Shown: piece after piece, positions 5,554-6,446 of the stretch
Numbering within the stretch: position 1 is the first letter of the stretch
How the letters are laid out: every line of letters starts with the position of its first letter
NCBI GenBank assembly: GCA_018694455.1
Contig: JABHNP010000313.1
Coordinates: forward strand, 1-6,446
DNA from: Planctomycetaceae bacterium
GTDB taxonomy: Bacteria > Planctomycetota > Planctomycetia > Pirellulales > UBA1268
Reading direction: 5' to 3'
DNA length: 6,446 bases
Notes under the pieces: generated by a model
What the model was told of the DNA's origin: nothing
The model's database searches: none
What the model saw: only the letters and a program-made list of their open reading frames with translations
Position numbers and translations under genes: made by a program

Positions 5554-6342
5554 ATGTTCGTACAGCATTTTCGTACTGTCCTTGTATTGTGTCTTGCACT
5601 TATCTGTGCCTGGGCTTCCACGGCAACTGCACAAGAAACGCTCCCTCCACCGGTGCAAGTCAGTCCATCACAAATACCGTACGATCCGACAAGCCCACTC
5701 CCAGCCGGAACCATCATAGGGTCAACCGGTCCCGTATACCCAAGCCCTCTTGCAATGCCAGCAAATTCAGTGCTAATTCCCCCGCTTGCCGCAGAGGTCG
5801 TATGGTGTCAGCTCGTGAATGTTACTGATGACTTTTTCAAAATACGAAGTGAACAACGTGTTGTCTTTGCCCAAGGTATCCCGACAGAGGGTCGTATAAC
5901 AACATTTCCTCAGACTGGTGCCACACTTCTTGAGCCCTGGCGAGGCGATTCAGTTGGATTTCATGAACGTCTTGAAAGCACTCTCCAATCAATCCGTCGG
6001 ACAGCCTCAATCCGACTTATTCCGGATCCCGGAGGTTGGCGAGTAGAAGTCGCTGTCCAAAAAGAATTAGAAAATTTACTCAAACCGATGCATGCTACTG
6101 CTGGTGGCGCGACATTTCGAAACGACGATTCACTGTACCGTTACGGCACACCTCTTCCGGTGCTCGGCCAACGTGTTGGAGATCAGCCACGACCTGTTGC
6201 AACGCCAACACGAACGGACGGGTGGATTCCACTTGGACGTGACGCATTACTTGAGCGACGAATGCTGGACAAAGTTTTGGCTCGCCTCGGTGTAGCACCA
6301 GTACCACAGTACCAGCCAACACCAGTCCTATCCGCGAACTAA
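5554..6342 (+). CDS. Secreted or periplasmic proline-rich protein of unknown function (planctomycete-type)
   Basis: Function unknown. From the ATG at 5554 the product has 262 aa. Residues 1-26 are a clear Sec signal peptide: Arg7, a hydrophobic core VLVLCLALICAW (9-20) and a cleavage site after ATA (26). No lipobox is seen. A Pro-rich linker (about 30-78) leads into a folded domain with GATLLEPWRGDSVGFHERLE (122-141), STLQSIRR (142-149), a strand WRVEVAVQKELE (162-173), HATAGGATFRND (180-191) and a C-terminal GWIPLGRD (223-230) plus a helix LLERRMLDKVLARLG (232-246). From memory these blocks match a family found in many planctomycetes, often with a signal peptide and without known function. 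An upstream in-frame TTG at 5518 would add 12 residues, but the ATG gives a normal signal peptide and has AGGTG at 5545-5549 before it. An envelope role is inferred from export only. Confidence 0.78.
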   Translation: MFVQHFRTVLVLCLALICAWASTATAQETLPPPVQVSPSQIPYDPTSPLPAGTIIGSTGPVYPSPLAMPANSVLIPPLAAEVVWCQLVNVTDDFFKIRSEQRVVFAQGIPTEGRITTFPQTGATLLEPWRGDSVGFHERLESTLQSIRRTASIRLIPDPGGWRVEVAVQKELENLLKPMHATAGGATFRNDDSLYRYGTPLPVLGQRVGDQPRPVATPTRTDGWIPLGRDALLERRMLDKVLARLGVAPVPQYQPTPVLSAN

Positions 6343-6349
6343 CACCGTA

Positions 6350-6446
6350 CTATTCATCAGTCACGCATCCTTGCGAGGCGGGGGCTACACAACGAATATA
6401 CTTTGCCAAGATTCCGCGGTCACACTTTGCCGCTGGCTGTTCCCAG
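6350..6446 (-). CDS. Possible 3' end of a convergent gene (partial)
   Basis: On the - strand a frame stays open from the window edge to a TAG at 6352-6350. It gives 31 residues including AAKCDRGILAKYIRCVAPAS and ending QGCVTDE. It would end 7 bp beyond the stop of the + strand secreted-protein gene, a normal convergent spacing, and the composition looks protein-like. An open frame this short occurs often by chance, and I recognise no family. Confidence 0.3.
   Translation of the reverse strand, partial: WEQPAAKCDRGILAKYIRCVAPASQGCVTDE

Overview
The window looks like ordinary chromosomal DNA from a bacterium of moderate GC, roughly half. The best guess is a planctomycete of the Pirellulales/Planctomycetales type. 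This rests on three proteins that I recognise from memory only (no search was possible) as belonging to planctomycete-restricted conserved hypothetical families, two of them secreted, together with sparse Shine-Dalgarno motifs and small gene clusters on alternating strands. There are no transposases, tRNAs, rRNAs, CRISPR arrays, phage genes or toxin-antitoxin pairs.

Layout. On the + strand at 74-2076 lies a tight two-gene operon with an ATGA stop/start overlap. It encodes a BtaA-like (DUF3419) SAM:diacylglycerol 3-amino-3-carboxypropyltransferase and a BtaB-like SAM-dependent N-methyltransferase. Together these predict synthesis of the phosphorus-free betaine lipid DGTS. Convergent to it, after only 14 bp, is a two-gene - strand unit (4320-2091): guaB (IMP dehydrogenase, complete, with its CBS pair), followed by an exported Cys-containing protein of unknown function whose start lies inside the end of guaB.

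A 365-bp intergenic region (4321-4685) separates guaB from a divergent + strand gene for a 222-aa cytoplasmic protein of unknown function. It holds a probable guaB ribosome binding site, a possible guaB promoter and a pair of near-identical 13/14-mers set 33 bp apart. After a 199-bp gap with a perfect TATAAT and a small hairpin comes a second + strand gene of unknown function. It encodes a proline-rich secreted or periplasmic protein of 262 aa. The last 95 bases may hold the 3' end of a convergent - strand gene, but this is weak.

How the genes fit together. btaA and btaB form a clear pathway (DAG to DGHS to DGTS), which in other bacteria is used to replace phospholipids when phosphate is short. 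guaB supplies the first committed step of GMP synthesis, and its downstream partner is probably co-transcribed with it. No functional link between the lipid operon, guaB and the three unknown proteins is visible. I see no convincing evidence of an undescribed multi-gene system. The most useful leads are the betaine-lipid operon in an apparent planctomycete, the three unknown conserved proteins, the overlapping guaB/exported-protein pair, and the repeat pair upstream of guaB.
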